Of a DNA stretch of 64,000 bases, positions 28,045-37,524 are shown piece by piece (positions within the stretch are counted from its first letter, which is position 1; the number at the start of each line of letters is the position of its first letter). The stretch lies in NCBI RefSeq assembly GCF_029278565.1, contig NZ_CP119559.1:372001-436000 (forward strand). Reading direction: 5' to 3'. This DNA comes from Haloarcula halophila. Lineage in GTDB: Archaea; Halobacteriota; Halobacteria; Halobacteriales; Haloarculaceae. The notes beneath the pieces are model-generated. The model searched no databases. It was not told the origin of the DNA and saw only the letters and a program-made list of their open reading frames with translations. Made by a program: the position numbers and the translations under genes.

Positions 28045-28287
28045 CTACGCCTCGATCGCCTCCGACGACAGTTCGGAGTCACCGCCCAGCAGTTTCTTGG
28101 CGGCGACGACGAGTCCGACGAGGAGGACCAACCCGACGAGCGCGAGCAACGGACCCGCTCCCGATTCGTCGGCGTCAACTGCCGTCTCGACGCCCGCCTC
28201 GTCGGCCTCTTCCTGTCCGCTTCCCGGTGCGTTCGCCGTGAACTCGGCACCGTCTAGATGGAACTCGAAGAACGTGATCTTCGTCAT
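28045..28287 (-). CDS. Small single-TM haloarchaeal protein
   Basis: 80 aa from the ATG at 28285-28287. The N-terminus MTKITFFEFHLDGAEFTANA is a short conserved-looking segment. An acidic linker follows, then one membrane helix (about 48-64), then a short tail with KKLLGGD. I have seen this class in haloarchaea but cannot name a function. It lies upstream of the metalloprotease on the same strand, 46 bp away, and diverges from the M42 peptidase. Confidence 0.65.
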   Translation of the reverse strand: MTKITFFEFHLDGAEFTANAPGSGQEEADEAGVETAVDADESGAGPLLALVGLVLLVGLVVAAKKLLGGDSELSSEAIEA

Positions 28288-28363
28288 ACACGTGGGGGTA
28301 GACGGGCGTGCCTTATCCGTCTTGTCCGGATGATTGATACCGGAGACACCGCAATTGGGTGGC

Positions 28364-29425
28364 ATGGACGAGGACCGACGCGCGTTTCTCGAATCGTTGT
28401 TGTCGACCCCGGGTCCGTCGGGCTACGAGACCGACAGCCAGCGGGTCTGGATCGATTACGTCAGCGAGTTCGCCGACGACGTGACCGTCGACGACTACGG
28501 GAACGCTGTCGCGACCGTCGAGGGCGGCGAGACGACCGTCGCGCTGACCGGCCACGGCGACGAGATCGGGTTCATGGTCCGGGACATCACCGACGACGGC
28601 TTCCTACGCCTCTCGCGGATCGGCGGCTCCGACAAGACTGTCTCGCGGGGCCAACACGTTACGATCCATAGCGCCGACGGGCCGGTCTCGGGGGTCGTCG
28701 GGCAGACAGCGATCCACCTCCGGGATCGTGACGACGACGAGAGCGTCCCGGAGATCGCCGAGCAGTTCGTCGACGTGGGCGCGACCGACCGCGAGGAGGC
28801 CGAGGCGCTGCTCGACCGTGGCGATCCGGTGACGTTCACCCAGACGATCACCGAACTGGAAAACGGCCGGCTCTCGGCGCGGGCGATGGACAACCGCGTC
28901 GGCATCTGGGCGGCCGCCGAGGGGCTCCGACGCGCGGCCGATCGCGGGGCCGACGTGACCGTCCACGCCGTCTCGACAGTTCAGGAGGAAGTCGGCCTCC
29001 AGGGCGCGAAGATGGTGGGGTTCGATCTGGCCCCGGACGCCGTCCTGGCGGCGGATGTCACCCACGCGACCGACTCCCCGGACACTCCGGGCGAGCGATC
29101 GACCGGCGTCGAACTGGGCGGTGGTCCCGCAGTTGCTCGGGGGAGCGCGAACCATCCCGTCCTCGTCGAGGCGCTCCGAGAAACGGCAGAGAAAGACGAC
29201 ATCGACGTGCAGTTGCAGGCGACCGGCCTCCGAACGGGAACCGACGCCGACGCCTTCTATACCGCTCGCGGCGGCATCCCGTCGGTCAACGTCGGCATCC
29301 CGAACCGGTACATGCACACGCCCGTCGAAGTCATCGATCCAGAGGACCTCGATGCCGTCGCGGACCTCATGGCTGGCTTCGCCGTCCGCGCCACCGAGCA
29401 TGAACCCTTCAGTGTCGACCTCTAA
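28364..29425 (+). CDS. M42 family metallo-aminopeptidase
   Basis: 353 aa from the ATG at 28364. The family order is intact: LLSTPGPSGYE near the N-terminus, first metal ligand in TGHGDEIGFMV, AMDNRVGIWAA bridging Asp, VQEEVGLQGAKM catalytic Glu and ligand, then DVTHATDSPD and the C-terminal IPNRYMHTPVEVID His. M42 enzymes are dodecameric (TET-type) co-catalytic metal aminopeptidases or deblocking peptidases that finish peptide breakdown in the cytosol. The start lies about 35 bp downstream of the divergent gene's promoter region. Confidence 0.92.
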   Translation: MDEDRRAFLESLLSTPGPSGYETDSQRVWIDYVSEFADDVTVDDYGNAVATVEGGETTVALTGHGDEIGFMVRDITDDGFLRLSRIGGSDKTVSRGQHVTIHSADGPVSGVVGQTAIHLRDRDDDESVPEIAEQFVDVGATDREEAEALLDRGDPVTFTQTITELENGRLSARAMDNRVGIWAAAEGLRRAADRGADVTVHAVSTVQEEVGLQGAKMVGFDLAPDAVLAADVTHATDSPDTPGERSTGVELGGGPAVARGSANHPVLVEALRETAEKDDIDVQLQATGLRTGTDADAFYTARGGIPSVNVGIPNRYMHTPVEVIDPEDLDAVADLMAGFAVRATEHEPFSVDL

Positions 29426-29445
29426 GGGACCACGCAAGCGGTACG

Positions 29446-29456
29446 TTTAAGCGCAC
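29446..29456 (+). promoter_or_regulatory. TATA box of the lsm-rpl37e-purF operon
   Basis: ACGTTTAAGC is centred about 25 bp before the lsm ATG at 29476, the distance expected when transcription starts at or just before the start codon. This predicts a leaderless operon mRNA. Confidence 0.5.
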
Positions 29457-29475
29457 GACACTATCCTTCCCGAAC

Positions 29476-29658
29476 ATGAGTGGTCGACCGCTGGACGTAC
29501 TCGAAGCGTCGCTCGGTGAGGAAGTCACCGTCCAACTCAAAGGCGGCGAGATCTTCACCGGGGAACTCTCGGGTTACGATCAGCATATGAATCTCGTGAT
29601 CGAGGACGAAGACACAACGATTATACGCGGGGATAACGTGGTTTCGATCAACCCATGA
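29476..29658 (+). CDS. lsm: Archaeal LSm (Sm-like) RNA-binding protein
   Basis: 60 aa, short even for an LSm protein, as is typical of haloarchaeal Lsm. Sm1 is [28 protein letters not shown] and Sm2 is [11 protein letters not shown]; the RNA-contacting residues D-x-H-M-N and R-G-D are present (about 35-39 and 51-53). It forms heptameric rings binding U-rich RNA. Its stop overlaps the L37e start (ATGA at 29655), a linkage well known in haloarchaea. Confidence 0.95.
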   Translation: MSGRPLDVLEASLGEEVTVQLKGGEIFTGELSGYDQHMNLVIEDEDTTIIRGDNVVSINP

Positions 29659-29828
29659 CTGGCAAGGGAACTCCCTCCCAGGGTAAGAAAAACACCACGA
29701 CACACACGAAATGTCGTCGGTGTGGCGAGAAGTCCTATCACACAAAGAAGAAGGTCTGTTCGTCGTGTGGCTTCGGCAATTCGGCGAAGCGACGCGACTA
29801 CGAGTGGCAATCGAAAGCTGGCGAATAA
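29655..29828 (+). CDS. rpl37e: 50S ribosomal protein L37e
   Basis: 57 aa, starting [20 protein letters not shown]. The zinc ribbon uses two Cys pairs, CRRCG (about 20-23) and CSSCGF (about 35-38), the hallmark of L37e. It is basic, unlike most proteins in this genome. It overlaps lsm by 4 bp and precedes purF by 12 bp, one transcription unit. Confidence 0.95.
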   Translation: MTGKGTPSQGKKNTTTHTKCRRCGEKSYHTKKKVCSSCGFGNSAKRRDYEWQSKAGE

Positions 29829-29840
29829 GGCCCACAATCC

Positions 29841-31283
29841 ATGCACGAGAAGTGCGGCGTTGTCGGCATCTCGCTTCGGGATCGAAACGCCGCCCGTCCC
29901 CTCTACTACTCCCTCTACGCTCTCCAGCACCGCGGCCAGGAGTCGGCCGGTATCGTCACCCACGACGGGTTCCAGCAACACAGCCACGTCGAGATGGGGC
30001 TCGTCGGCGACGCGTTCAGCCCCGGCGACCTCGAATCGCTGAACGGCTCGAACGGGATCGGCCACGTCAGGTACCCGACCGCGGGTAGCGTCAACACCTC
30101 CTGTGCACAACCGTTCTCGGTCTCGTTCAAGTCGGGATCGCTCGGCCTCTCACACAACGGCAACCTCGTCAATGCCGACGAGATCGGCGACGAACTGGCC
30201 GACCTCGGCCACGCCTTCACCTCGGACGGCGACACTGAGGTCATCGCACACGACCTCGCACGGAACTTGCTCGAAGAGGATCTGGTCCGTGCGGTCAAGC
30301 GGACCATGGAGCGAATCCACGGCTCGTACTCGCTGACGATCATGCACGACGAGACGGTGCTGGGCGTGCGTGATCCCGAGGGCAACCGGCCACTGTGTAT
30401 CGGTGAACTGGAAGACGGCTACGTCCTCACCTCCGAGTCGGCCGCGATCGACACGCTCGACGGGGACCTCATCCGTGACGTCAAACCCGGCGAACTGGTC
30501 GTGCTCCACCCCGACGGGACGGGCTACGATACGTACCAGCTCATCGAACGGGAGAACACCGCCCACTGCTTCTTCGAGCACGTCTACTTCGCTCGCCCGG
30601 ACTCGACCATCGACGAGAGCCTGGTCTACGAGGTCCGGCGGGAACTGGGACGAAAGCTCTGGGGGGAATCCGGCGTCGAGTCCGACGTCGTCCTCCCGGT
30701 GCCTGACTCCGGGCGAGCCTTCGCCTCCGGCTACGCAGAGGCTGCCCAGAACGACGGCTCGGACATCGAGTTCGCCGAGGGGCTGATGAAAAACCGCTAC
30801 GTCGGGCGCACGTTCATCATGCCGACCCAGGACGAGCGTGAGCGGGCCGTCCGGCTGAAACTGAACCCGATCAAATCCACCATCGAGGGGAAGAAGGTCA
30901 CGATCATCGACGACTCGATCGTCCGTGGGACCACCTCGACACAGCTCATCGAACTCCTGAAAGACGCCGGTGCCGAGGAGGTCCACGTCCGTATCGGTGC
31001 CCCGCCGATCGTCGCGCCCTGTTACATGGGCATCGACATGGCCTCCCGGGACGAACTGATCGCCGGCGACCAGTCCGTCGAGGAGATCCGCGACGAGATC
31101 GAGGCCGACTCGCTGTCGTATCTCTCGATCGACGCGATCGCACAGACGCTGGAGACCAGTCGGACGGACCTCTGTCTGGGCTGTGTCACCGGCGAGTACC
31201 CGTACGACATCGAGGGCGAGGAGACCGACCGCGATGTCATCCGGCCGGAGATCGGTGGGTCGGCGACGCCCGCCGACGACTAA
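29841..31283 (+). CDS. purF: Amidophosphoribosyltransferase
   Basis: 480 aa. The N-terminal nucleophile hydrolase domain begins MHEKCGVVGISLRD, with Cys5 as the glutamine-hydrolysing nucleophile after a very short leader that is probably removed or tolerated. The PRTase domain has the PRPP loop VTIIDDSIVRGTTSTQL (about 350-366). Four Cys (in PCYMG and LCLGCV) may form an iron-sulfur cluster as in Bacillus-type PurF. The enzyme makes 5-phosphoribosylamine from PRPP and glutamine, the first step of purine synthesis. Third gene of the lsm operon. Confidence 0.97.
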   Translation: MHEKCGVVGISLRDRNAARPLYYSLYALQHRGQESAGIVTHDGFQQHSHVEMGLVGDAFSPGDLESLNGSNGIGHVRYPTAGSVNTSCAQPFSVSFKSGSLGLSHNGNLVNADEIGDELADLGHAFTSDGDTEVIAHDLARNLLEEDLVRAVKRTMERIHGSYSLTIMHDETVLGVRDPEGNRPLCIGELEDGYVLTSESAAIDTLDGDLIRDVKPGELVVLHPDGTGYDTYQLIERENTAHCFFEHVYFARPDSTIDESLVYEVRRELGRKLWGESGVESDVVLPVPDSGRAFASGYAEAAQNDGSDIEFAEGLMKNRYVGRTFIMPTQDERERAVRLKLNPIKSTIEGKKVTIIDDSIVRGTTSTQLIELLKDAGAEEVHVRIGAPPIVAPCYMGIDMASRDELIAGDQSVEEIRDEIEADSLSYLSIDAIAQTLETSRTDLCLGCVTGEYPYDIEGEETDRDVIRPEIGGSATPADD

Positions 31284-31539
31284 CGAGGGGCGCGAACGGA
31301 ACGGTTCCATCGGTCCCTCGATCGGGTGATTCGTGGCCCAAAGACGGAGTGAGCGGCCTCCGAACGCGGACGATAGCGCCGTGGGCACGACGACCCCTGC
31401 GGAAGTGCTGCTCGTGTCCTCCCCGACACCGATCGGTCGATAGCAGTCGTCGACTAATTCGGCCTCTTCGACGGGCTTTACCGGGTGAACTAGAGCTTAC
31501 TGAGCCGAGCCGTTTCACGAGGAGTGGGGCTTGCTCGTG

Positions 31540-32100
31540 CTACCAGATCACGTACAACATCGCGTAGACGACGATCCCCAGCGTAAACGAGATCAGCCAG
31601 AGCGTCGCCGCCGCTTTCCCCGCACGCGGGTGGTTCGTCTCCGACAGTTGTGCGACCGGGTAGCTGGCGGCGAGCAACAGGACGTAGTAGACCAGCGGGA
31701 TCGCGAGGATCGCAAGCAGGATGTGGATTCCCAGGACCGGGAAGTAGACGTAGGTCTCGACCGCCGCGGGACCGGTAAAGTCGGTCGGCCCTCGCATGAC
31801 GACCCGATAGAGGTACAGCGTGAGAAACGCGGCAAAGAGCCCGAAGGTCGTGAGCATCAACTGTCGGTGCCGGCGGATGTCACCCCGACGGACCGCCCTG
31901 ATCCCGGCGAGGATCGTCACGATCGCGAGCGCGCTGATCGCCGCGTTGGCGTGGGGGATCGCTTCGAGGACCGTCGCCGGAGCCTGTGGCAGTAGTCGCT
32001 GGGGGATCGCCCCCAGCACTGCGCCGAACACGAGTGCCAGGGAGACCACCGTCAACAGCCCCGTGAGCTTCCCGACGTGGTTCCGTGCCGTGGCCTGCAT
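31540..32100 (-). CDS. DUF420 membrane protein
   Basis: 186 aa from the ATG at 32098-32100, with five hydrophobic helices. Conserved-looking His residues appear in IPHANAAISA, RRHRQLMLTTFGLFAAFLTLYLYR and VLGIHILLAILAIPLV, the His pattern of the DUF420 family related to heme-copper oxidase assembly proteins (CtaG/CtaM-like). It is likely a membrane protein connected to respiratory-chain biogenesis, inferred from family context. No oxidase genes are nearby in the window. Confidence 0.88.
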   Translation of the reverse strand: MQATARNHVGKLTGLLTVVSLALVFGAVLGAIPQRLLPQAPATVLEAIPHANAAISALAIVTILAGIRAVRRGDIRRHRQLMLTTFGLFAAFLTLYLYRVVMRGPTDFTGPAAVETYVYFPVLGIHILLAILAIPLVYYVLLLAASYPVAQLSETNHPRAGKAAATLWLISFTLGIVVYAMLYVIW

Positions 32101-32225
32101 GCTCTGTTCTGGGGTACGCGGGGGCAAGGGCGTTGCGTTACCGACGGACGGGAACCGGGAGGGGCAGCGGACAGTGAAAGCGAGTCATAGAAAAGAGAGA
32201 GCGGTATCGGCGGAGTTCGAGAGAC

Positions 32226-34490
32226 CTACTGGAAGGTCCGGCCGACCTTCTCCTCTTCGAGGTCGGGAGTGGCCGTGTCGAAGCGCTTCTCGATCTCCGC
32301 GTAGCGTTCCTTCGTCTCCTCGGTGACGCTGGGGCCGACCTCGCTGAGAGCCGCCTCGAAGTGATCGTTCGTGATCTTGACGTTCGTGACGGAGTCGTCG
32401 AGGTCCTCCGGGTCCACGCTGTGGATGAACTCCCTGGTCGCGGCCATCGACGCCTCGCGGGCGACCGCCTCGATGTCGGCACCGACGTAGCCTTCCGTCC
32501 GGCGGGCGATCTTGTCCAGATCGACGTCGTCCGCCAGGGGCTTATCGCGGGTGTGGACTTCGAGGATCGCACGGCGGGCCTCCTCGTCGGGCACCGGCAC
32601 GTGGACGTGGCGGTCCAGACGGCCGGGCCGCAGCAGCGCGTCGTCGATCAGGTCCGGCCGGTTCGTGGTCGCGACCACGACGACGTCTTCCATCTCCTCG
32701 ATGCCGTCGAGTTCGGTCAGCAGCTGGCTGACGACCCGTTCGCCGACGCCAGAGTCGGTCTGGCCGCCACCACGCTCGGTGGCGATGGAGTCGATCTCGT
32801 CGAAGAACACCACGGTCGGGGCGTTCTCGCGGGCCTTGCTGAACACTTCGCGGACGCCCTTCTCGGACTCGCCGACGAACTTGTTCAGCAGTTCCGGCCC
32901 CTTCACGGAGATGAAGTTCGACTGGGCCTCGTTGGCGACAGCCTTCGCCAGGAGCGTCTTCCCGGTGCCGGGGGGACCGTACAACAGGACACCCTTGGCT
33001 GCGTCCAGATCCATCGACCGGAACACGCCGGGGTACTCCAGCGGCCACTGGATGGTCTCACGGAGCCGTTCCTTGGTGTCTTCGAGTCCACCGACCGAGT
33101 CCCAGGTGACGTCCGGGACCTCGACGAAGACCTCGCGGAGCGCGGAGGGCTCGATTCCCTTCATCGCGTCCTTGAAGTCTTCCTCGGTGATCTCCAAGTG
33201 TTCGAGCACCTCGGCGTCGATCTCGTCAGATTCGAGGTCGAGTTCGGGCCGGATGCGCCGCAACGCGTTCATCGCGCCCTCCTTGGTCAGTGAAGCCAGG
33301 TCGGCACCCACGAAGCCGTGGGTGTTCTCGGCGTAGCCCGAGAGATCGATCTCCTCGGAGAGGGGCATCCCACGGGTGTGGACCTGGAGGATCTCCTTGC
33401 GGCCCTCCTTGTCCGGGACGCCGATCTCGATCTCGCGGTCGAAGCGGCCACCGCGGCGCAGCGCCGGATCGATGGCGTCGACGCGGTTGGTCGCCCCGAT
33501 GACGATGACCTGCCCGCGCTCTTCGAGCCCGTCCATCAGGCTCAACAGCTGGGCGACGACGCGGCGTTCCACGTCGCCCTGGGTCTCGCCACGCTTGGGA
33601 GCGATGGAGTCGATCTCGTCGATGAAGACGATCGCGGGGGCGTTCTCTTCGGCCTCCTCGAAGACTTCACGGAGCTGCTCCTCGCTCTCGCCGTAGTACT
33701 TCGACATGATCTCCGGGCCGGAGATCGTCGTGAAGTACGCGTCGATCTCGTTGGCGACGGCCTTGGCCATCAGCGTCTTCCCGGTGCCGGGCGGGCCGTG
33801 CAGGAGGACGCCCTTCGGCGGCTCGATGCCGAGTTGCTGGAACAGCTCGGGGTGGCGCATCGGGAGTTCGATCATCTCCCGGACTTGTTCGAGTTCGTTG
33901 TCCAGGCCACCGATGTCCTCGTAGGTCACGTCGGGCGTGTCGCTACTGGCTTCGCCCTCGCTGCCACGGATCTGTTCGGCGGGTTTCTCGCTGACCTGGA
34001 TCTCGGTCGAGTCGGTGACGACGACCGTCCCCCCGGGTTCGGTCTCGGCGATCTTCAGTGGAATCTTCTGGCCGGACATCGACGACAGCGGGCCGAGGCC
34101 GAAGCTCACCGGGACGGTCTGTCCCTGCGTGACGGCCTGGCCGCTGAGGTTGTTCCGGATCATCGGGGCGACGTTCCCCCGAACGCGGAGGTTCTGGGGG
34201 AGCGCAACGGTCACACCGGTCGCCGGCTGGACGTCCGCCTTCTCGACGGTCACGTTGTCGTCGATGCCGACGCCGGCTTCCTGACGGAGCTGGCCGTCGA
34301 TCCGGACGATACCGTTGTTCTCGTCTTCGGGGTAGCCGGGCCAGACCCGCGCGACCGCACGGTTACCCTGCCCGCTGAGAACGATGTAGTCGCCGTTCTC
34401 GAGGTCCATCTCCGCCATCGCGGCCCGGTCGATCGCCGCGAGCCCGCGGCCTGCGTCCTTCTGTTTTAAGGGTTTGACAGTGAGTTTCAT
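32226..34490 (-). CDS. cdc48: CDC48/VAT AAA+ ATPase
   Basis: 754 aa. The N-domain (double-psi barrel, about 1-180) is followed by D1 with Walker A GPPGTGKT (232-239) and Walker B DEID (291-294), then D2 with Walker A GPPGTGKT (505-512) and Walker B DEID (564-567). Arg fingers ([17 protein letters not shown]) are present in both rings. The C-terminus (KVGRTFQ) lacks an obvious HbYX proteasome-docking motif. The hexameric unfoldase pulls apart complexes and feeds substrates to degradation. It overlaps the small upstream gene by 1 bp (stop/start), so both are coupled. Confidence 0.97.
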   Translation of the reverse strand: MKLTVKPLKQKDAGRGLAAIDRAAMAEMDLENGDYIVLSGQGNRAVARVWPGYPEDENNGIVRIDGQLRQEAGVGIDDNVTVEKADVQPATGVTVALPQNLRVRGNVAPMIRNNLSGQAVTQGQTVPVSFGLGPLSSMSGQKIPLKIAETEPGGTVVVTDSTEIQVSEKPAEQIRGSEGEASSDTPDVTYEDIGGLDNELEQVREMIELPMRHPELFQQLGIEPPKGVLLHGPPGTGKTLMAKAVANEIDAYFTTISGPEIMSKYYGESEEQLREVFEEAEENAPAIVFIDEIDSIAPKRGETQGDVERRVVAQLLSLMDGLEERGQVIVIGATNRVDAIDPALRRGGRFDREIEIGVPDKEGRKEILQVHTRGMPLSEEIDLSGYAENTHGFVGADLASLTKEGAMNALRRIRPELDLESDEIDAEVLEHLEITEEDFKDAMKGIEPSALREVFVEVPDVTWDSVGGLEDTKERLRETIQWPLEYPGVFRSMDLDAAKGVLLYGPPGTGKTLLAKAVANEAQSNFISVKGPELLNKFVGESEKGVREVFSKARENAPTVVFFDEIDSIATERGGGQTDSGVGERVVSQLLTELDGIEEMEDVVVVATTNRPDLIDDALLRPGRLDRHVHVPVPDEEARRAILEVHTRDKPLADDVDLDKIARRTEGYVGADIEAVAREASMAATREFIHSVDPEDLDDSVTNVKITNDHFEAALSEVGPSVTEETKERYAEIEKRFDTATPDLEEEKVGRTFQ

Positions 34491-34735
34491 CAGTTATCTC
34501 CCTCGTCGAGTGACATTTCGATGGTGAGGACGCCGTGGTTGATAAACGCTCGTGCGTCCGTATCAGGAACGTCAAACTCGTGTTGCTCATTGCCGGCGAC
34601 GACGATGACCGTGCCGTCGACCACGTCGACGGAAGCGTCGTCGGCAGCACCCACGTCCGCCGCGAGCACGACGCTGTCGTCGTACTCGAACCGGCGGAGG
34701 GGCGTCTCGTCGAATAGCTGTTGTTCTGTATTCAT
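34490..34735 (-). CDS. Small Hsp20-like/DUF7127-type protein upstream of cdc48
   Basis: 81 aa, strongly acidic, without membrane segments. The central strands ([37 protein letters not shown]) and the ending [14 protein letters not shown] look like the alpha-crystallin/Hsp20 beta-sandwich edge, in particular the G-V-L-T-I motif. Its stop overlaps the cdc48 start, suggesting an adaptor or chaperone partner of CDC48. Name and role are inferred from pattern and coupling. Confidence 0.75.
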   Translation of the reverse strand: MNTEQQLFDETPLRRFEYDDSVVLAADVGAADDASVDVVDGTVIVVAGNEQHEFDVPDTDARAFINHGVLTIEMSLDEGDN

Positions 34736-34756
34736 CCTAACTATAGGTAAGTGGGA

Positions 34757-34771
34757 TAACTATATAAAGAT
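34757..34771 (-). promoter_or_regulatory. TATA box of the cdc48 operon
   Basis: On the minus strand TCTTTATATA lies about 30 bp before the ATG at 34735, in a locally AT-rich stretch. It is one of the strongest TATA-like elements in the window and implies a very short or absent 5' leader. Confidence 0.55.
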
Positions 34772-34897
34772 TTCGTCGGTTTCCCTCCCACGTAAGGTGG
34801 TTAGGGAACAATCGATTGATTGCGGTTCACACTACGATCGGGACCTGTATCAGTGTGGTGGCAGCGGAAAGACGGTGACGCGTATCGTGGCTACCGG

Positions 34898-35584
34898 TCA
34901 GTCCGCCCAATAGTACCGTGGACCGGCGAGGAAGAACAGGAGGGCGACGACCAACACGGCTCTCGGACCGAACTGATAGAGTGCATCCGGTGCAAGAACA
35001 GCAAGTGCGAGGACGACACCGACGGGCGTGACGTGTTTCGGGCCGGGTTTGGGGTAATCGAAGGGTGCGATCATCGCGACCGAGAACACCAGCATCACGC
35101 CGGCCAGCACGATTGGGTGGTGGATTCCACCGAGATACGCCGTCGAGAGGACGATCGCTCCGAGCGAGTTGGGCATCCCGGGCCGCCCGTCGGCGGTTTC
35201 GATGTACGTCTCGTAGAAAGCGGTCCTGACGATAGAGAAGACCACGTAGGCGGAGGCGACCAGCGTGATAGCGACTCCCATCGCGGGACCGGTCTCGGTG
35301 ACGGTCCCGAACCGTTCGACGAGGAGCACGTAGACGAAGAGGCTCGGTGTGGCTCCGAACGAGACCACGTCGGTGATCGAGTCCAGCAGCGGTCCGACCG
35401 CCGAACTCTCGCTTCCCCGAGCGACAATCCCGTCGAGCGCGTCGGTTATCACCGACAGCAAGAGCAGTCGCGCCGCGAGGTGGAGGTCGGCGAACGCGAC
35501 CGCACCGGCGACGAATCCGACGACAGCGTTGACCAGGGTGACTGTGTCGGCAACACCGAGTCGTCGAGACACCTCGAAGCCCAT
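34898..35584 (-). CDS. pssA: CDP-diacylglycerol/CDP-archaeol--serine O-phosphatidyltransferase
   Basis: 228 aa from the ATG at 35582-35584 (another ATG 27 bp upstream adds nine residues). The CDP-alcohol phosphotransferase motif is complete: D-A-L-D-G-I-V-A-R, then G after eight residues, then D-S-I-T-D-V (about 47-71). About seven membrane helices follow. In archaea this enzyme transfers serine to CDP-archaeol, giving archaetidylserine. The neighbouring gene on the same strand is a DUF457 membrane protein 46 bp upstream. Confidence 0.9.
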   Translation of the reverse strand: MGFEVSRRLGVADTVTLVNAVVGFVAGAVAFADLHLAARLLLLSVITDALDGIVARGSESSAVGPLLDSITDVVSFGATPSLFVYVLLVERFGTVTETGPAMGVAITLVASAYVVFSIVRTAFYETYIETADGRPGMPNSLGAIVLSTAYLGGIHHPIVLAGVMLVFSVAMIAPFDYPKPGPKHVTPVGVVLALAVLAPDALYQFGPRAVLVVALLFFLAGPRYYWAD

Positions 35585-35630
35585 GCCTGCTTGCTCGCCA
35601 GGGACCCACATGAAGGGTCCGAAACGTCGA

Positions 35631-36326
35631 TCACTCCTCGGGGAGATCGTGACCGACGACGAACCGACCGATAGTGGCGACGGTCCCGACAACGAGGAGG
35701 TAGAGTTGCCACCCCCCGCGAGCCACCGGGAAGATCCGGTCGACAGGTCCGTCTTGGGTTCCCGACGGGTCCGGGTCGACCGCGGTGTCCATCTGGATCT
35801 CGCTCGTGTTCCCCATCGCATCGGGCGTCGGCAGTCCACCGCCGCCCCCGGAACTGCCACCGCCTCCGCCAGCACCACCGTTTCCGCCCGTCTCGACGAA
35901 CGTCTGGACGATCCCTCGCTGTGTGGAGAGTTCGAGCCGCCCCCTGAACTGGTAGAACTGGTCGTGGATCGGCCAGAAGAGGTTCGCTCCGCCGCTGACG
36001 GCGTCGAACAGGACGTGCCCGACAGCGTAGACGAGGACACAGAACCACGCCACTCTGACACCGTAGGCCCCCCAGCGGCTACGGACGAACGATTCCGTCC
36101 GCACGGAGAGATCGATCGCGAGGAGACCGCCCAGAACCGCCGGGATGACGAGGTTCGTCAGTGCCGCACGGTGGCCGACCTCGGAGACAAGTGCAATGAA
36201 CGAATCTATGTCGGGAACCGTTACGACAGCCAGCGCGAGCAGGAGTGATCGCCTGTCGAACGCTGCACCCAAAAGCGTCGCTGCGAGCAGCCCGACGAAC
36301 GCGTAGTGGACCACTAACGACGGCAT
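35631..36326 (-). CDS. DUF457 membrane-bound metal-dependent hydrolase-like protein
   Basis: 231 aa with about four to five helices. The N-terminus MPSLVVHYAFVGLLAATLLG and VTVPDIDSFIALV carry the His and Asp residues that define the YdjM/DUF457 family (H-x...-P-D-x-D). A second His pair is in VYAVGHVLFDAVSGG. A Gly-rich low-complexity loop (about 150-165) precedes the last helix. The family is thought to act at the membrane; the substrate is unknown. Confidence 0.85.
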   Translation of the reverse strand: MPSLVVHYAFVGLLAATLLGAAFDRRSLLLALAVVTVPDIDSFIALVSEVGHRAALTNLVIPAVLGGLLAIDLSVRTESFVRSRWGAYGVRVAWFCVLVYAVGHVLFDAVSGGANLFWPIHDQFYQFRGRLELSTQRGIVQTFVETGGNGGAGGGGGSSGGGGGLPTPDAMGNTSEIQMDTAVDPDPSGTQDGPVDRIFPVARGGWQLYLLVVGTVATIGRFVVGHDLPEE

Positions 36327-36475
36327 GTGTGACAGTTACACACGTTCGGAATGAGTGTTGCGGTGCAGCCGAAAACTATATTTCCGGGGCTATACAGATA
36401 CGCTTCAAGAACACTAATGCATCCAGTGGGTGGGAGAAACCGGGTGGGAACCGGAGAACCTGTGGGGGACCGACA

Positions 36476-37021
36476 GTGAGCAGTAACGACGATATCGGCC
36501 GCTCGCGTGGGGAGAAGTTCCACCTCGAAACCGGAGACCAGGCGCTCGTCTCGGTGTCGACGATGCAGTCTCCGATCCGTGAACTGCCGCCCACAGCGTA
36601 CGAAAACCTCCTTGTCGTCTCGGCATCCGCTCCCGAGGAGGTCGCCGAAACGCTGGAGACGGCGGGCGTGGCTCTCGCGTCGGTCGGCCACGTTCCGATC
36701 TCCGGGTCAGAAACAGCGTACCAGGGTGAGATGGGGGTCTGTGAGCCGTTCGTCCCCGACGACCTGACTGGTCTGAGTATGCGGCTCTCACGGGCGTTCG
36801 AAGCTCTCGAAGACGGACTCGGATGGGTCGTCTTCGACAACCTCAACGTGTTCCTGATGTACGCGGCCGAGGAACGGGTCGTCAGGTTCTTCGATCATAC
36901 GACGACTCAGGCCCGAGAACACGGGATCTGTGGCAGCTACGGGGTCGTTCGAGACGCCGTCGACGACTCGACGTATGCACGGCTGCGACGGTGTGTCGAC
37001 ACCGAGATCGACCTCCGCTGA
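36476..37021 (+). CDS. DUF7504-like haloarchaeal protein (RecA/KaiC-like remnant)
   Basis: 181 aa from GTG at 36476 (the first ATG in frame is at 36563). The central strand pattern ENLLVVSASAPEEVAETLETAG, then GLSMRLSRAFEALEDGLGWVVFDNLNVFLMYAAEERVVRFFDHTTTQAREHG looks like a RecA-fold core with Walker B-like VVFDNL, but there is no Walker A Gly-Lys-Thr. Similar proteins, often next to haloarchaeal sensor systems, are annotated DUF7504. ATP hydrolysis is unlikely. A TATA-like CTATAT lies about 95 bp upstream, leaving a leader of about 70 nt. Confidence 0.7.
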   Translation: MSSNDDIGRSRGEKFHLETGDQALVSVSTMQSPIRELPPTAYENLLVVSASAPEEVAETLETAGVALASVGHVPISGSETAYQGEMGVCEPFVPDDLTGLSMRLSRAFEALEDGLGWVVFDNLNVFLMYAAEERVVRFFDHTTTQAREHGICGSYGVVRDAVDDSTYARLRRCVDTEIDLR

Positions 37022-37032
37022 CCGTCGTTACC

Positions 37033-37470
37033 TCAGCCGTCCGCCGCGACGGTGACGGCGTGCCGTCTGAGGCCGACGTTCATCTGCTCGAACCCACGAC
37101 GGAGTCGTCTCGCCAGCCGGTCGACGACGCGAGCGGTCAACGGCCCGCTGATCTCTTCGTACTGGGTGAACCGCGTCCCGCTCCCCCCGTCGATCGGTTC
37201 CAGCAGGAAGGCGTGTTCCGCGGACACGCCGAGGAAGCCCGAGCGCCAGCGGATCTCGTGCCCCGGGTCGACGGTCAGGATCTCCGGACTGAACGAGACG
37301 GTCGGTAGCCCGGGGACCGACAGTTGTGCGTCGACAGTCTGGCCGGGGGACATTTCGCCCTCGATACGGAGTAACGTGTTCCACTGAGGGTACGCGCTGG
37401 TATCGGTCAGGACACGCCACACTGTCTCGGGCGGGACTGGAATCTCGACCGAAACCGAAAGCTCCCGCAT
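37033..37470 (-). CDS. SRPBCC (START-like) family protein
   Basis: 145 aa from the ATG at 37468-37470 (nine bases inside the longest frame). It begins MRELSVSVEIPVPPETVWRVLTDTSAYPQW, the N-terminal strand and helix of polyketide-cyclase/SRPBCC proteins with the W/F-P-x-W signature. The final long helix is RVVDRLARRLRRGFEQMN. The fold binds hydrophobic ligands. This start was chosen because GTTTTTG lies 29 bp upstream, the spacing expected for a leaderless mRNA. Confidence 0.85.
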   Translation of the reverse strand: MRELSVSVEIPVPPETVWRVLTDTSAYPQWNTLLRIEGEMSPGQTVDAQLSVPGLPTVSFSPEILTVDPGHEIRWRSGFLGVSAEHAFLLEPIDGGSGTRFTQYEEISGPLTARVVDRLARRLRRGFEQMNVGLRRHAVTVAADG

Positions 37471-37492
37471 GATACCCATCTACGCGCTGGAT

Positions 37493-37503
37493 CGGCAAAA
37501 ACA
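37493..37503. promoter_or_regulatory. Shared AT-rich promoter core between SRPBCC and DCC genes
   Basis: GCAAAAACAC (reverse strand GTGTTTTTGC) lies about 29 bp from the SRPBCC ATG at 37470 and about 28 bp from the DCC ATG at 37525. A single A/T tract may therefore serve both divergent leaderless genes. Inferred from spacing. Confidence 0.35.
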
Positions 37504-37524
37504 CGTGGCTCGGGAGACGGACAT

